From positions 1 through 34,727 of the forward strand of contig CAMDCX010000016.1 in the NCBI GenBank assembly GCA_945890715.1: 34,727 bases of DNA, written 5' to 3'. Positions 1 to 8,313 of the stretch are shown here, piece after piece. Under the pieces are notes generated by a model. It was not told where the DNA came from, ran no database searches, and worked only from the letters and a program-made list of their open reading frames with translations. The stretch is from PVC group bacterium (lineage in GTDB: Bacteria > Verrucomicrobiota > Kiritimatiellia > CAIKKV01 > CAITUY01). Position 1 is the stretch's first letter, and each line of letters starts with the position of its first letter. The position numbers were made by a program, and so were the translations under genes.

Positions 1-281
1 ATCTGATAGACATGCAGGTCGGGCGCGTCAGATATCCGCTTCCACACATCGGTATCACTCGTATCCAAAAGCCGGATCGTCGATGTCTTTATCGCGGTTG
101 CTGTTCCTTTTCTCACATTCAGCGTCAAGTTGGCGCCAGATGGCGGCACGTTATAGCTTGTCCACTTCCGGCCCCCTTGAACAAGCACCTCGCCCACCAT
201 CGCACTCTGAGATTGAACGCTTCCAGCCATTAACCAGAACCCTACCGTGATTCCAATGCCAATTCGATTCCAATATGTCAT
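1..281 (-). CDS. Partial CDS of an exported protein of unknown function, truncated by left window edge (MTYWNRIGIGITVGFWLMAGSVQSQSAMVGEVLVQGGRKWTSYNVPPSGANLTLNV...)
   Basis: Reverse complement from ATG at 281 is open to the window edge; starts 2 bp after the stop of the 284-931 gene; N-terminal hydrophobic signal-like segment. Not in the ORF track because it has no stop inside the window. Confidence 0.6.
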   Translation of the reverse strand, partial: MTYWNRIGIGITVGFWLMAGSVQSQSAMVGEVLVQGGRKWTSYNVPPSGANLTLNVRKGTATAIKTSTIRLLDTSDTDVWKRISDAPDLHVYQ

Positions 282-283
282 GT

Positions 284-931
284 TTATGCTTTCTTCGTTT
301 GTGGGGCCTTCTTGGCGCCCAGTGCTGCCTTGATCTCGGGCAAGCGCTTGGCAACCACCAACTCGATGCAGGGACTGCCGGGGAATTTCCGCACAAACTC
401 CTCGTGCAACTTGAGAGCTTTCACCCAGTCCCGGCTCCAATACGTCATCGTGGCCAGACTCAATTGAGCCTGCCACGCCATATCGCCATCCGGATATTCC
501 TTGAGTATCCGCTTATAACACTCGGCCATTCCCGCCTGATTCTCGAGCAGGCAGTCGAGTGCCGCGATCCGCATCAGTACGTCATCAGCCAGGGAACTCC
601 TCCGGTAAGTCACAAGAAAATGATTGTAACACTCCAACGCCTTCCGAAATTCGCCCAGCTGCCGGTAGCAACGCCCCGCCTGCATCAGCGCCCAGGCCGA
701 GTCCTCCGAACCCTTGCCTAGGGTTTCTGCGGCTTTGTAGGCCTTGAGCGCCTCCTCATACCGCTTGGCGGTGAAGAATATGTCTGCTTTACGCAATGCG
801 ACAGTCGCCCGGTTGTCACGGGCCACCACTTTCAGGTCGGGCAACTGCGGAGCGGCCTGCCCCGATTTCAAAGGCAACACAACAAGGGCAATCCACCCCA
901 TACTGCAAAAACATTTTACAAAAGCACTCAT
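284..931 (-). CDS. TPR-repeat exported protein
   Basis: ORF 284..1021; likely start MSAFVKCFCSMGWIALVVLPLKSGQA (signal peptide) at 931; TPR-like helices (AKRYEEALKAYKAAETLGKG..., GEFRKALECYNHFLVTY...). Confidence 0.75.
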   Translation of the reverse strand: MSAFVKCFCSMGWIALVVLPLKSGQAAPQLPDLKVVARDNRATVALRKADIFFTAKRYEEALKAYKAAETLGKGSEDSAWALMQAGRCYRQLGEFRKALECYNHFLVTYRRSSLADDVLMRIAALDCLLENQAGMAECYKRILKEYPDGDMAWQAQLSLATMTYWSRDWVKALKLHEEFVRKFPGSPCIELVVAKRLPEIKAALGAKKAPQTKKA

Positions 932-1145
932 CTTGACCTTCCAAACAGAGCCTGCCAACGAGCGACTATTCTGTTCACGGAAAGCCCGGAGACTACCACG
1001 CGCCCCCCCCTTTGATGTCAAGAGCTTTGTAAAAATGTTTGAATAAATTGTGAATTCCCTGCTGGCGCCATTCCTATCAGGCCTTACTGAAGCCCCCTTT
1101 TCAAGGTCGCAATTGCGCGCTTGAAAGCAGGTGGGGGACGACTCC

Positions 1146-1279
1146 TAGCAGCCCGTTGAAAAAACCTGCATTTCCGAAAGAAGACGGCGGCAACGGCGTG
1201 CCGCCCTCCAAAATCATGAGGATTATGAGAGTTGTGGAGGGCGCCGCGCTGTCGGCGCCTGTTTTTCAACAGGCTTCTG
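1146..1279. repeat. MITE/REP-like element: full-length imperfect palindrome with terminal inverted repeats
   Basis: Outer arms AGCCCGTTGAAAAA (1150-1163) / TTTTTCAACAGGCT (1262-1275), 1 mismatch; inner arms GGCGGCAACGGCGTGCCGCCCTCCA (1186-1210) / TGGAGGGCGCCGCGCTGTCGGCGCC (1235-1259), about 20/25 complementary. Confidence 0.6.
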
Positions 1280-1291
1280 GGCGGGGCGCGG

Positions 1292-1822
1292 TTAATCCAC
1301 AAGCACTTTGGCAGGGACGCCGGAAGAGGACGGAGGGATAACAGAGAGTTTCCGTGAATTCACAACGGTGGGATCAACGGAGGTCTTGAGGTCGCCCAAG
1401 GCCCAGATAATGGCATCCTTGAGCTCCCCATCCACCTTGGATAATCGCTGTGCCAGTTCGCGGGCAATGCTTCGATATAACTTCAGTCCAATCGAAGGAC
1501 GAATGGCAATCAACTTTTCGAACTCGACCCGCGAAAATTCCATGACATGGGTTCGCTCCAGGGTCAGCACACTCGCGGAACGGGACTCCACCCCCAGGAA
1601 ACAGACTTCCCCGAAAATATCAAGAGGACCCAACTCAACCAGCTTCTTGTGCTTGTTGATCCCGATGGCCTTGCGCACTTCCACCCGGCCATCCAGAATC
1701 AGGAAAAACGAACACCCCGCCTCGCCCTCATGGAGAATAACCTGACCCGGATCATAAACGTGCGCGGCACCGATCTTTTCAACGGCCGCCATCTCGTCAG
1801 AAGTCAGGTCACGAAGAATCAT
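1292..1822 (-). CDS. Cyclic nucleotide-binding domain protein (Crp/CAP-type cNMP-binding fold without obvious HTH)
   Basis: AAHVYDPGQVILHEGEAGCSFFLILDGRVEVRK...LGPLDIFGEVCFLGVESRSASVLTLERTHVMEFSR is a CNB/RmlC-like jelly-roll signature. Confidence 0.8.
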   Translation of the reverse strand: MILRDLTSDEMAAVEKIGAAHVYDPGQVILHEGEAGCSFFLILDGRVEVRKAIGINKHKKLVELGPLDIFGEVCFLGVESRSASVLTLERTHVMEFSRVEFEKLIAIRPSIGLKLYRSIARELAQRLSKVDGELKDAIIWALGDLKTSVDPTVVNSRKLSVIPPSSSGVPAKVLVD

Positions 1823-1831
1823 GCCACCCCG

Positions 1832-3520
1832 TCAGGGAATCGAAAACTTCACCGCTGTTGCCACCACTTCCGCCTTGATCCGAGCCAGAGCCGCCTCATC
1901 GGCCTGATACCTGACGGCGTCCACAATCCAGCCGCCGAGCCGTTCCATCTCGGCTTCCTTCATGCCACGGGTGGTGACGGCCGGGGTGCCGATACGTACC
2001 CCGGAGGTCACGGCCGGCGGACGGGTATCAAACGGAATCGCATTCTTATTCACGATGATTCCGGCCTTCTCCAGGGCGCAGGACGCATCCTTGCCGGTCG
2101 TCCCGAGCGGTGTCAGATCCACCAGCATAAGATGGTTGTCCGTCCCTCCCGACACAATCCGCATGCCATGCTTGGCCAGATAGGCTGCCAGCACCTGGGC
2201 ATTCTTCACCACCTGCTTCTGGTACACCTTGAACTCAGGCGTCATGGCCTCCTTGAAGCAGATTGCCTTGGCGGCAATGGTGTGCATCAGGGGGCCGCCC
2301 TGAAGTCCCGGAAAGACCTGCTTGTCCAAATCCTGGGCATACTTGGCCTTGCAGAGCACCATACCGCTGCGCGGGCCGCGAAGGGTTTTATGCGTGGTCG
2401 TCGTAACAAAATCGGCGTAGGGAACCGGACTGGGATGCACGCCGGCGGCAATCAGGCCCGCAATGTGGGCCATATCCACCATGAGCAAGGCCCCCACGCT
2501 GTCGGCAATCTCACGCAGCCGCTTGAAGTCCAAAACGCGCGGATAGGCACTCGCACCGGCCACGACCAGCTTCGGCTTGCTCTGAGCCGCAAGAGTCGCA
2601 AGCTCATCATAGTCGATCATTTCCGTTTTTTGATTGACCCCGTAAGGCACGATCTTGAAAAACCGGCCGGAGAAATTCACCTTGTGGCCATGCGTCAAGT
2701 GACCGCCGTGAGCCAGACTCATAGCCAGAATCGTATCTCCCGCCTGCAGTGCCGAAAAATAGACCGCCATATTGGCGGAACTCCCGCAATGCGGTTGCAC
2801 ATTGGCATGTTCGGCTCCAAACAAAGCCTTGGCCCGGTCGATGGCGAGCTGTTCGGCCACATCCACAAACTCACACCCGGCATAATAGCGCTTCCCGGGA
2901 TACCCCTCGGCGTACTTGTTCGTCATGACCGAGCCCTGCGCCTCGCGGATGGCCCGACTGGTGTAATTCTCGGAGGCGATCAGGTCGATCGTCCTGAGCT
3001 CGCGCTCTTCCTCATGCTTGATGGCATTGTAAACCTCGGAATCCACAGCCGACACCGAGGCCACTTCCACGGCCGCCCCGCCCATGGCGCCCATCTTATC
3101 AACGCGCCGCTGATGCCGATCCTCACCCACGAACGACTGCTTGAGCCAGGCCGAGAAAATGGATTCCGCCTGCTCCGGCTTCACCAGATCGCTCCCCAGC
3201 ACCAGCACATTCGCATCATTATGAAGCCGGGTCGTCTGCGCCATTTCAGGCGTCAAGCACAAGGCGGCACGCACCCGGGGAAATTTATTGGCCGCCATGC
3301 TCATGCCGATTCCCGTCCGGCAAATCAGCACCCCCTGCTCCACAAGCCCCTCCGACACCCTCTCGGCCACCAGGCGGGCATAATCGGGATAATCCACGGC
3401 TTCCACGCTGTCGCAGCCGACATCCTCGACGGCGATGCCCTGCTTTTTCATGATCTTTTTCAGGGCTTCCTTAAGTTCAAAACCGCCGTGATCCGCACCA
3501 ATCGCCATTCTCATGATCAA
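1832..3520 (-). CDS. Bifunctional fusion: ribose-5-phosphate isomerase B (N-term) and serine hydroxymethyltransferase (C-term)
   Basis: N-term [21 protein letters not shown]...[23 protein letters not shown]...[13 protein letters not shown] (RpiB); C-term [13 protein letters not shown]...[20 protein letters not shown]...[18 protein letters not shown] (SHMT, PLP lysine motif). One uninterrupted 562-aa frame. Confidence 0.92.
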   Translation of the reverse strand: MIMRMAIGADHGGFELKEALKKIMKKQGIAVEDVGCDSVEAVDYPDYARLVAERVSEGLVEQGVLICRTGIGMSMAANKFPRVRAALCLTPEMAQTTRLHNDANVLVLGSDLVKPEQAESIFSAWLKQSFVGEDRHQRRVDKMGAMGGAAVEVASVSAVDSEVYNAIKHEEERELRTIDLIASENYTSRAIREAQGSVMTNKYAEGYPGKRYYAGCEFVDVAEQLAIDRAKALFGAEHANVQPHCGSSANMAVYFSALQAGDTILAMSLAHGGHLTHGHKVNFSGRFFKIVPYGVNQKTEMIDYDELATLAAQSKPKLVVAGASAYPRVLDFKRLREIADSVGALLMVDMAHIAGLIAAGVHPSPVPYADFVTTTTHKTLRGPRSGMVLCKAKYAQDLDKQVFPGLQGGPLMHTIAAKAICFKEAMTPEFKVYQKQVVKNAQVLAAYLAKHGMRIVSGGTDNHLMLVDLTPLGTTGKDASCALEKAGIIVNKNAIPFDTRPPAVTSGVRIGTPAVTTRGMKEAEMERLGGWIVDAVRYQADEAALARIKAEVVATAVKFSIP

Positions 3521-3534
3521 AATCCTTCCTGCGT

Positions 3535-4611
3535 TCAGTTTCCTGGTCTGTACAATCCTCGCAAATGCATCACCAATTCCGGCATGGCCGCCTCAATCTC
3601 GTCGCGAATGGTCCGATAGACATCAACCTTCATTCCGAAGGGATCCGGAACATCCTCCCCCTGATGACGCGCATTGAAATCATTCAGCATCACAACCCGC
3701 CCCGCCACACCGGGGAAACGGAGGATTACCGCGCGTTTGTGAGCTTCCGTCATTACCACAACAAGATCGGCAGCGTCAATCCGCGCCTGTGCCAGAGGCC
3801 GGCTCCGATGATCCCCCAAATCCAGGGTTTTCTCGGCACTCACTTCGATCGAACCCTCACTGGCCCGTTGGCCCGGGATGGCCGACACCCCCGCCGAGTC
3901 CACCTCCCACTCTGATTGTTTTCCCAGCCAATGCCGCGCCAGAATCGCCGCCAGGGGACTGCGACAGGTATTCCCCGTACAGACAAAAAGAACCAGGGGC
4001 CGCGCCATGACCGTCTCACGGGGAAGAGCGCCCTGCCGGAGAATCACGGGACCTTCCCCGGTGGCATCTACGACCGTGCTTTCCACGCCCAGCCCGGCTG
4101 GTCCCGCATCCAATGCCAGGGCCACGCTGTTCCCCAGTGCCTCGAACGCGGCCTCGACCGTCCGTGCCGCAGGGGCTCCACTGATATTGGCGCTGGTGAC
4201 CCGCAGGATGCCGCCAGCCGCTTTTAACACGGCTCTCGCCACAGCATGATTAGGAACACGAAATCCCTCTGTGCCCTTTCCGCACCTCAAAACCAGCGTG
4301 AGGGGACCCGGCCAGTATCGCTTCGCCAACCGCCGCGCCCAAAGAGGAAACATCGCCTTCTGGCGTTCCACCTCCTCAAGTCCCGACACCAGCAGAGGAA
4401 TCGGCTTGCCACGATCCCGTTCCTTGGCAGCATAAATCCGTTCAACGGCACCTTCCACGCTTGGGTCGGCGGCAACTCCATAGACCGTCTCGGTCGGTAA
4501 AATGATCAGTCCGCCGGATCTCAACGCCCGAGTTGCCTCTGAAATAAGAGCAGGTTCAGGACGAACCGGATTAACCACTAGAATTTTGGATTTAGCGCTG
4601 GCCATAACCAC
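3535..4611 (-). CDS. Fusion: Sua5/YciO/YrdC threonylcarbamoyl-AMP synthase (N-term) and low-molecular-weight protein (arginine/tyrosine) phosphatase (C-term)
   Basis: N-term [14 protein letters not shown]...[17 protein letters not shown]...WPGPLTLVL...RVTSANISG...STVVDATG; C-term [23 protein letters not shown]...[19 protein letters not shown] (LMW-PTP P-loop and DP loop). Confidence 0.9.
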   Translation of the reverse strand: MVMASAKSKILVVNPVRPEPALISEATRALRSGGLIILPTETVYGVAADPSVEGAVERIYAAKERDRGKPIPLLVSGLEEVERQKAMFPLWARRLAKRYWPGPLTLVLRCGKGTEGFRVPNHAVARAVLKAAGGILRVTSANISGAPAARTVEAAFEALGNSVALALDAGPAGLGVESTVVDATGEGPVILRQGALPRETVMARPLVLFVCTGNTCRSPLAAILARHWLGKQSEWEVDSAGVSAIPGQRASEGSIEVSAEKTLDLGDHRSRPLAQARIDAADLVVVMTEAHKRAVILRFPGVAGRVVMLNDFNARHQGEDVPDPFGMKVDVYRTIRDEIEAAMPELVMHLRGLYRPGN

Positions 4612-5563
4612 TCAAGACACGAAGACCCAGAAGAATGTCTGTGGCCCGTCGCAGGGCGGCATCCTGATCCACCCGCTGCATCAACTCCCGATCCTGCTCC
4701 GACTTGACGCTGAGTGGCCGGGCCGGTGAATTCGTTGTGGACAGCATGGCATTCCCGGTGTCAACGCCACGTCCCACTTCCACATCGGGACGAATTCCAC
4801 GTCCTTCATACGAAACCGATTCAAGCAGATGGAGTTTCCGGGTTGTCAGCGTGATGACCTGTCCGTCCGGCAGGGTTAACGCCTCCCGGAAGCGAACCTC
4901 CCCGGAGGTGGGCGAACCAATCACCATAATCCCGGGCCGCCCGTGCCACACGGCAACCATCGCCTCTGCCGCCAACCGGGTTTGGTTATCAACAAGCACC
5001 ATCAGCGGTACGTTAAGGGAAACCCCCGCTTCAACCTTGTTTGTCGAAATCGGCTTATCCTGATTATCCGTCACAATAAACAACGTTTCCCCGGAATGAC
5101 GTCCAATGCCCGCCAGATGCGAAATGGAATCCAGATCCTGCCCCCCTGCCCCCCGGAAATCCAGAATGATCCCAGCCTTGCCGTCCAGCGCCCTGACATG
5201 ATCCAAAATTTCACGCCCGCTTCCCTTGAGCACTCCCTCGATCTTCAGGTAGGCAATATCCTCCGGCCACAGTTCAACCGCAACAACAGCCTGTTTCCCT
5301 GCACCCTGTTTGCCCGCATCACCGATGGCTTTGTCCACCCCGATAAACGCACCGGGATCGATCGACCGGAGAATACCCTCAATCCCGCCGCGCACGGCCT
5401 GAGACCGGTCCATCAGGACTCCCCGGGTTTCCAGGCTGGACAGAATGTCGTCAAGACTGACCGTTGCAAAACAGGAACAGGCTGAGAAAATTAAAAGAGA
5501 GAGACCCAGGCAAAAAACAACGCCCGTTTTCTCAGGCTTTTTTTGATTTTTTTGCGATTTCAT
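4592..5563 (-). CDS. S41 (C-terminal processing) peptidase-like exported protein, probably catalytically inactive
   Basis: AYLKIEGVLKGSGREILDHVRALDGKAGIILDFRGAGGQDLDSISHLAG...VPLMVLVDNQTRLAAEAMVAV...GSPTSGEVRF...GRGIRPDVEV matches the S41 core layout; lipoprotein/signal-like N-terminus (CLGLSLLIFSACSCFA). Confidence 0.7.
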   Translation of the reverse strand: MKSQKNQKKPEKTGVVFCLGLSLLIFSACSCFATVSLDDILSSLETRGVLMDRSQAVRGGIEGILRSIDPGAFIGVDKAIGDAGKQGAGKQAVVAVELWPEDIAYLKIEGVLKGSGREILDHVRALDGKAGIILDFRGAGGQDLDSISHLAGIGRHSGETLFIVTDNQDKPISTNKVEAGVSLNVPLMVLVDNQTRLAAEAMVAVWHGRPGIMVIGSPTSGEVRFREALTLPDGQVITLTTRKLHLLESVSYEGRGIRPDVEVGRGVDTGNAMLSTTNSPARPLSVKSEQDRELMQRVDQDAALRRATDILLGLRVLSGYGQR

Positions 5564-6068
5564 TCTGGATCCTGTCATTCCCGGCATTGACCTTGTCAAT
5601 CAAGGTCTGCTTATGGCTCACCAGTTGACGCGCCAGATCCGGTCGACTCAGGGCCAGTATCTGAACGGCAAGGAGGGCGGCATTTACCGCGCCAGCCTTG
5701 CCCACTGCCACCGTGGCAACCGGCACGCCAGCCGGCATCTGCACGGTCGAGAGAAGGGAATCCAGCCCGTTCATAAAGCCACTCGTCACGGGAATGCCAA
5801 TAACGGGAAGGGAGGTATGCGCACAGATCACGCCCGCCAGATGGGCGGCTCCTCCTGCCGCGGCAATGATTACTTTCACGCCCTGGCCGGACGCCTTTCG
5901 CGCAAAGGCCGATGCCATATCCGGCGTCCGGTGCGCGGACATCACGCGCACCTCGGACATCACTCCGAAATGCGTCAACGTTGAAACTGTTTCCTCCAAC
6001 AGGGGCCAATCTGAATCGCTCCCCATCACCACAGCCACTTCCGGCTTTCGTCCTGTTTTTTTATTCAT
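5532..6068 (-). CDS. purE: N5-carboxyaminoimidazole ribonucleotide mutase
   Basis: VAVVMGSDSDWPLLEETVSTLTHFGV...VMSAHRTPD...IIAAAGGAAHLAGVICAHTSLPVIGIPV is the PurE signature; likely start MNKKTGRK at 6068. Confidence 0.95.
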   Translation of the reverse strand: MNKKTGRKPEVAVVMGSDSDWPLLEETVSTLTHFGVMSEVRVMSAHRTPDMASAFARKASGQGVKVIIAAAGGAAHLAGVICAHTSLPVIGIPVTSGFMNGLDSLLSTVQMPAGVPVATVAVGKAGAVNAALLAVQILALSRPDLARQLVSHKQTLIDKVNAGNDRIQNEIAKKSKKA

Positions 6069-6082
6069 TTTTATCCCTCGGC

Positions 6083-6110
6083 CTTCATCCCTCATAATTC
6101 ATCCTTCATC
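6083..6110. repeat. 7-bp-period tandem repeat (CTTCATC CCTCATA ATTCATC CTTCATC)
   Basis: Four consecutive 7-mers read directly at the purD/purE junction. Confidence 0.6.
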
Positions 6111-7380
6111 CTTTTTTAAGGGCTTTCGCCGCGATATCACGACGAAACATCGCGCCGTCATAACTGATTTTCCCAACAGCCTGATAGGCGGAGCCTACAG
6201 CCTCCTTCAACGTCTTTCCCAGCGCGGTCACTCCCAGCACCCGTCCACCCGACGAGAGGACCTTGCCGTCTTCAAACCGGGTTCCGGCATGAAACACAAC
6301 CGCCTCTTTCACCTTCGCCGCCATCTTGAGACCCCGGATCTCCTTGCCCTTCTGATACGCTCCGGGATACCCTCCGGCGGCCATAACGACACACACACAC
6401 GCCTCAGGCTTATAGCGCACCAACCCCGGACTGAGCGTGCCGTCAATGCAGGCCTCCAAGGCTGGGATCAGGTCACCTTGAATCCGGGGCAGAATCACCT
6501 GGGTTTCCGGATCCCCGAAACGACAGTTAAATTCCAAGACCTTGGGTCCCGCCTTGGTCATCATCAGGCCGGCATAGAGCACCCCCTTGTAATGGATTCC
6601 CCGGCTCTTCAACTCGGCAAGCGTTTTCCCGAACACCTCCCGCTCGACAACCGGCATCAATTCGGGGGTGAGAATCGGAGCAGGCGAATAAGCCCCCATG
6701 CCCCCCGTGTTGGGCCCCTGGTCGTTATCGTAGGCCCGCTTGTGATCCTGGGCGCTGGCCAGCAATACCACATGAACGCCGTCGGTCAGGGCCAGCACGG
6801 ACACTTCCTCGCCTTCAAGAAATTCTTCAACAAGAACGCGCCTTCCCGCATCACCGAAGGCACCCTCCACCAAAGATTCATGAATAGCCCGTTCAGCCTC
6901 CTGGAGGGTAACGCACACTGTGACGCCTTTCCCGGCAGCAAGTCCCTCGGCCTTGATCACGATCGGCACCCCGATATCATGAATGAAGTCGAGCGCTTTC
7001 GCGGCATCCGTAAAGGTGCTGGACTGGGCGGTGGACACCCCCGCAGCCACCATGACGTCCTTGGCAAAAACTTTACTCCCCTCCATCCGGGCCGCCTCCT
7101 TGGAGGGGCCGAACACTCGCAGACCCTCTTTTTCAAGGAGATCCGTGAGACCCGCGCAAAGAGGCGCTTCAGGGCCCACAACGGTCAGATCGGGTCGGTT
7201 GGCGCACGCCCAGGCAACGATGCCCCGCATATCCTCAGAGCCGATATCCAAATTCGTCGCCAACTCCGCCGTCCCGGCATTCCCGGGCGCACAGAAGACC
7301 TCCGGCTTGCGGCTGTCATGAATCAACTTCCAAACCAGGGTATGTTCCCGGCCCCCTCCGCCAATCACTAAAACTTTCAT
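6106..7380 (-). CDS. purD: Phosphoribosylamine-glycine ligase
   Basis: MKVLVIGGGGREHTLVWKL...VGPEAPLCAGLTDLL...EGLAAGKGVTVC...GMGAYSPAP...VLEFNCRFGDPETQ. Confidence 0.97.
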   Translation of the reverse strand: MKVLVIGGGGREHTLVWKLIHDSRKPEVFCAPGNAGTAELATNLDIGSEDMRGIVAWACANRPDLTVVGPEAPLCAGLTDLLEKEGLRVFGPSKEAARMEGSKVFAKDVMVAAGVSTAQSSTFTDAAKALDFIHDIGVPIVIKAEGLAAGKGVTVCVTLQEAERAIHESLVEGAFGDAGRRVLVEEFLEGEEVSVLALTDGVHVVLLASAQDHKRAYDNDQGPNTGGMGAYSPAPILTPELMPVVEREVFGKTLAELKSRGIHYKGVLYAGLMMTKAGPKVLEFNCRFGDPETQVILPRIQGDLIPALEACIDGTLSPGLVRYKPEACVCVVMAAGGYPGAYQKGKEIRGLKMAAKVKEAVVFHAGTRFEDGKVLSSGGRVLGVTALGKTLKEAVGSAYQAVGKISYDGAMFRRDIAAKALKKG

Positions 7381-7432
7381 AATGAAAAGAATATCGGATG
7401 CGGGTGCGGAGTCAACGGTTTTAGGGAAGCTC

Positions 7433-8308
7433 TTAAAATAACTCGCCCTGATCCTTGGCCTTGATCAGGGAATGAAACTCCATCCGGGTATAAAAGGGTC
7501 TCATAATGGCGGGCCATTCAGGCTTCACGGCAAGGGTTTCCAATCCGGGACAACAGGGCAGATCAACCCGAAGCCTGACCAGCGCGAGGTTCCGCTCCAC
7601 GCGATCCCGCTGGGCAATCAGGTTCGTGCGGATGCGCGTCGAGTGAATCTCATCCACCCGGGACCACATGGCCTCAAGGGATCCAAATTGTCCAAGCAAT
7701 TTAGCCGCCGTCTTGGGCCCCATTCCCTCGACCCCGGAAATATTGTCCACGGCATCCCCGGTCAAGGCCAGCCACTCGACAATCTGCCCGGGATGGACGC
7801 CGGTTTTCTCGAAAACCTCAGCGTGACCAAGCCGCTTATCATCCTTTCCCCAAGTCGCCATCCCGATTTTCCCGGAAACCAGCTGGTAGAGATCCTTGTC
7901 ACTGGTCACAATGATGACGTCATCCGCCTCCCGCTCTCCCCAACACGCCAATGAGGCCAGAACATCATCAGCCTCCTGCTGATCGAGGCGAATCAAGGGA
8001 ATGCCAGCCAAGTCCAGGAATTCACGAACCGGCTCAACCTGCCGCCTGAGATCATCGGGCATGGGAGGCCGTTGAGCCTTGTATTCGGGAAGCAGATCCA
8101 GCCGGGTTTTAGGGGACCCTCCATCCCAGGCCACCGCCCAATGGGAGGGTTTCCAGACCTCCAGGAGCTGATGAATCCCACGAATAAAACCGAACACCGC
8201 ATTCGAGGGTTGTCCCTCGTGGGTTGCAAGCCCCCTGATGCCGAAGAAAGATCGGTAAAAGAGCTGAGTCCCGTCAACCAACAGGAGTCTTCGGGCGCTC
8301 ATAGCCAC
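7433..8308 (-). CDS. Stand-alone 5'-3' exonuclease (PolA N-terminal/FEN family)
   Basis: LLLVDGTQLFYRSFFGIRG...QEADDVLASLACW...IVTSDKDLYQLV...LTGDAVDNISGVEGMGPKTAAKLL (acidic clusters and H3TH motif); no polymerase domain. Confidence 0.88.
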   Translation of the reverse strand: MAMSARRLLLVDGTQLFYRSFFGIRGLATHEGQPSNAVFGFIRGIHQLLEVWKPSHWAVAWDGGSPKTRLDLLPEYKAQRPPMPDDLRRQVEPVREFLDLAGIPLIRLDQQEADDVLASLACWGEREADDVIIVTSDKDLYQLVSGKIGMATWGKDDKRLGHAEVFEKTGVHPGQIVEWLALTGDAVDNISGVEGMGPKTAAKLLGQFGSLEAMWSRVDEIHSTRIRTNLIAQRDRVERNLALVRLRVDLPCCPGLETLAVKPEWPAIMRPFYTRMEFHSLIKAKDQGELF

Positions 8309-8313
8309 ACCCG

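Noticed and set aside
1547-3619. 690-aa plus-strand ORF opposite rpiB-glyA
   Set aside because: Antisense to a clearly conserved fusion gene; His/Arg/Gly-rich composition with no domain signature, as expected from the opposite strand of GC-rich coding DNA.
5563-5595. ATTCTGG ATCCTGT CATTCCC pattern resembling the 7-bp repeats
   Set aside because: Only weakly periodic and fully explained by the coding sequence at the purE end; not counted as a fourth repeat locus.
5698-7371. 557-aa plus-strand ORF opposite purE/purD
   Set aside because: Antisense shadow of conserved purine genes; no recognisable motif.
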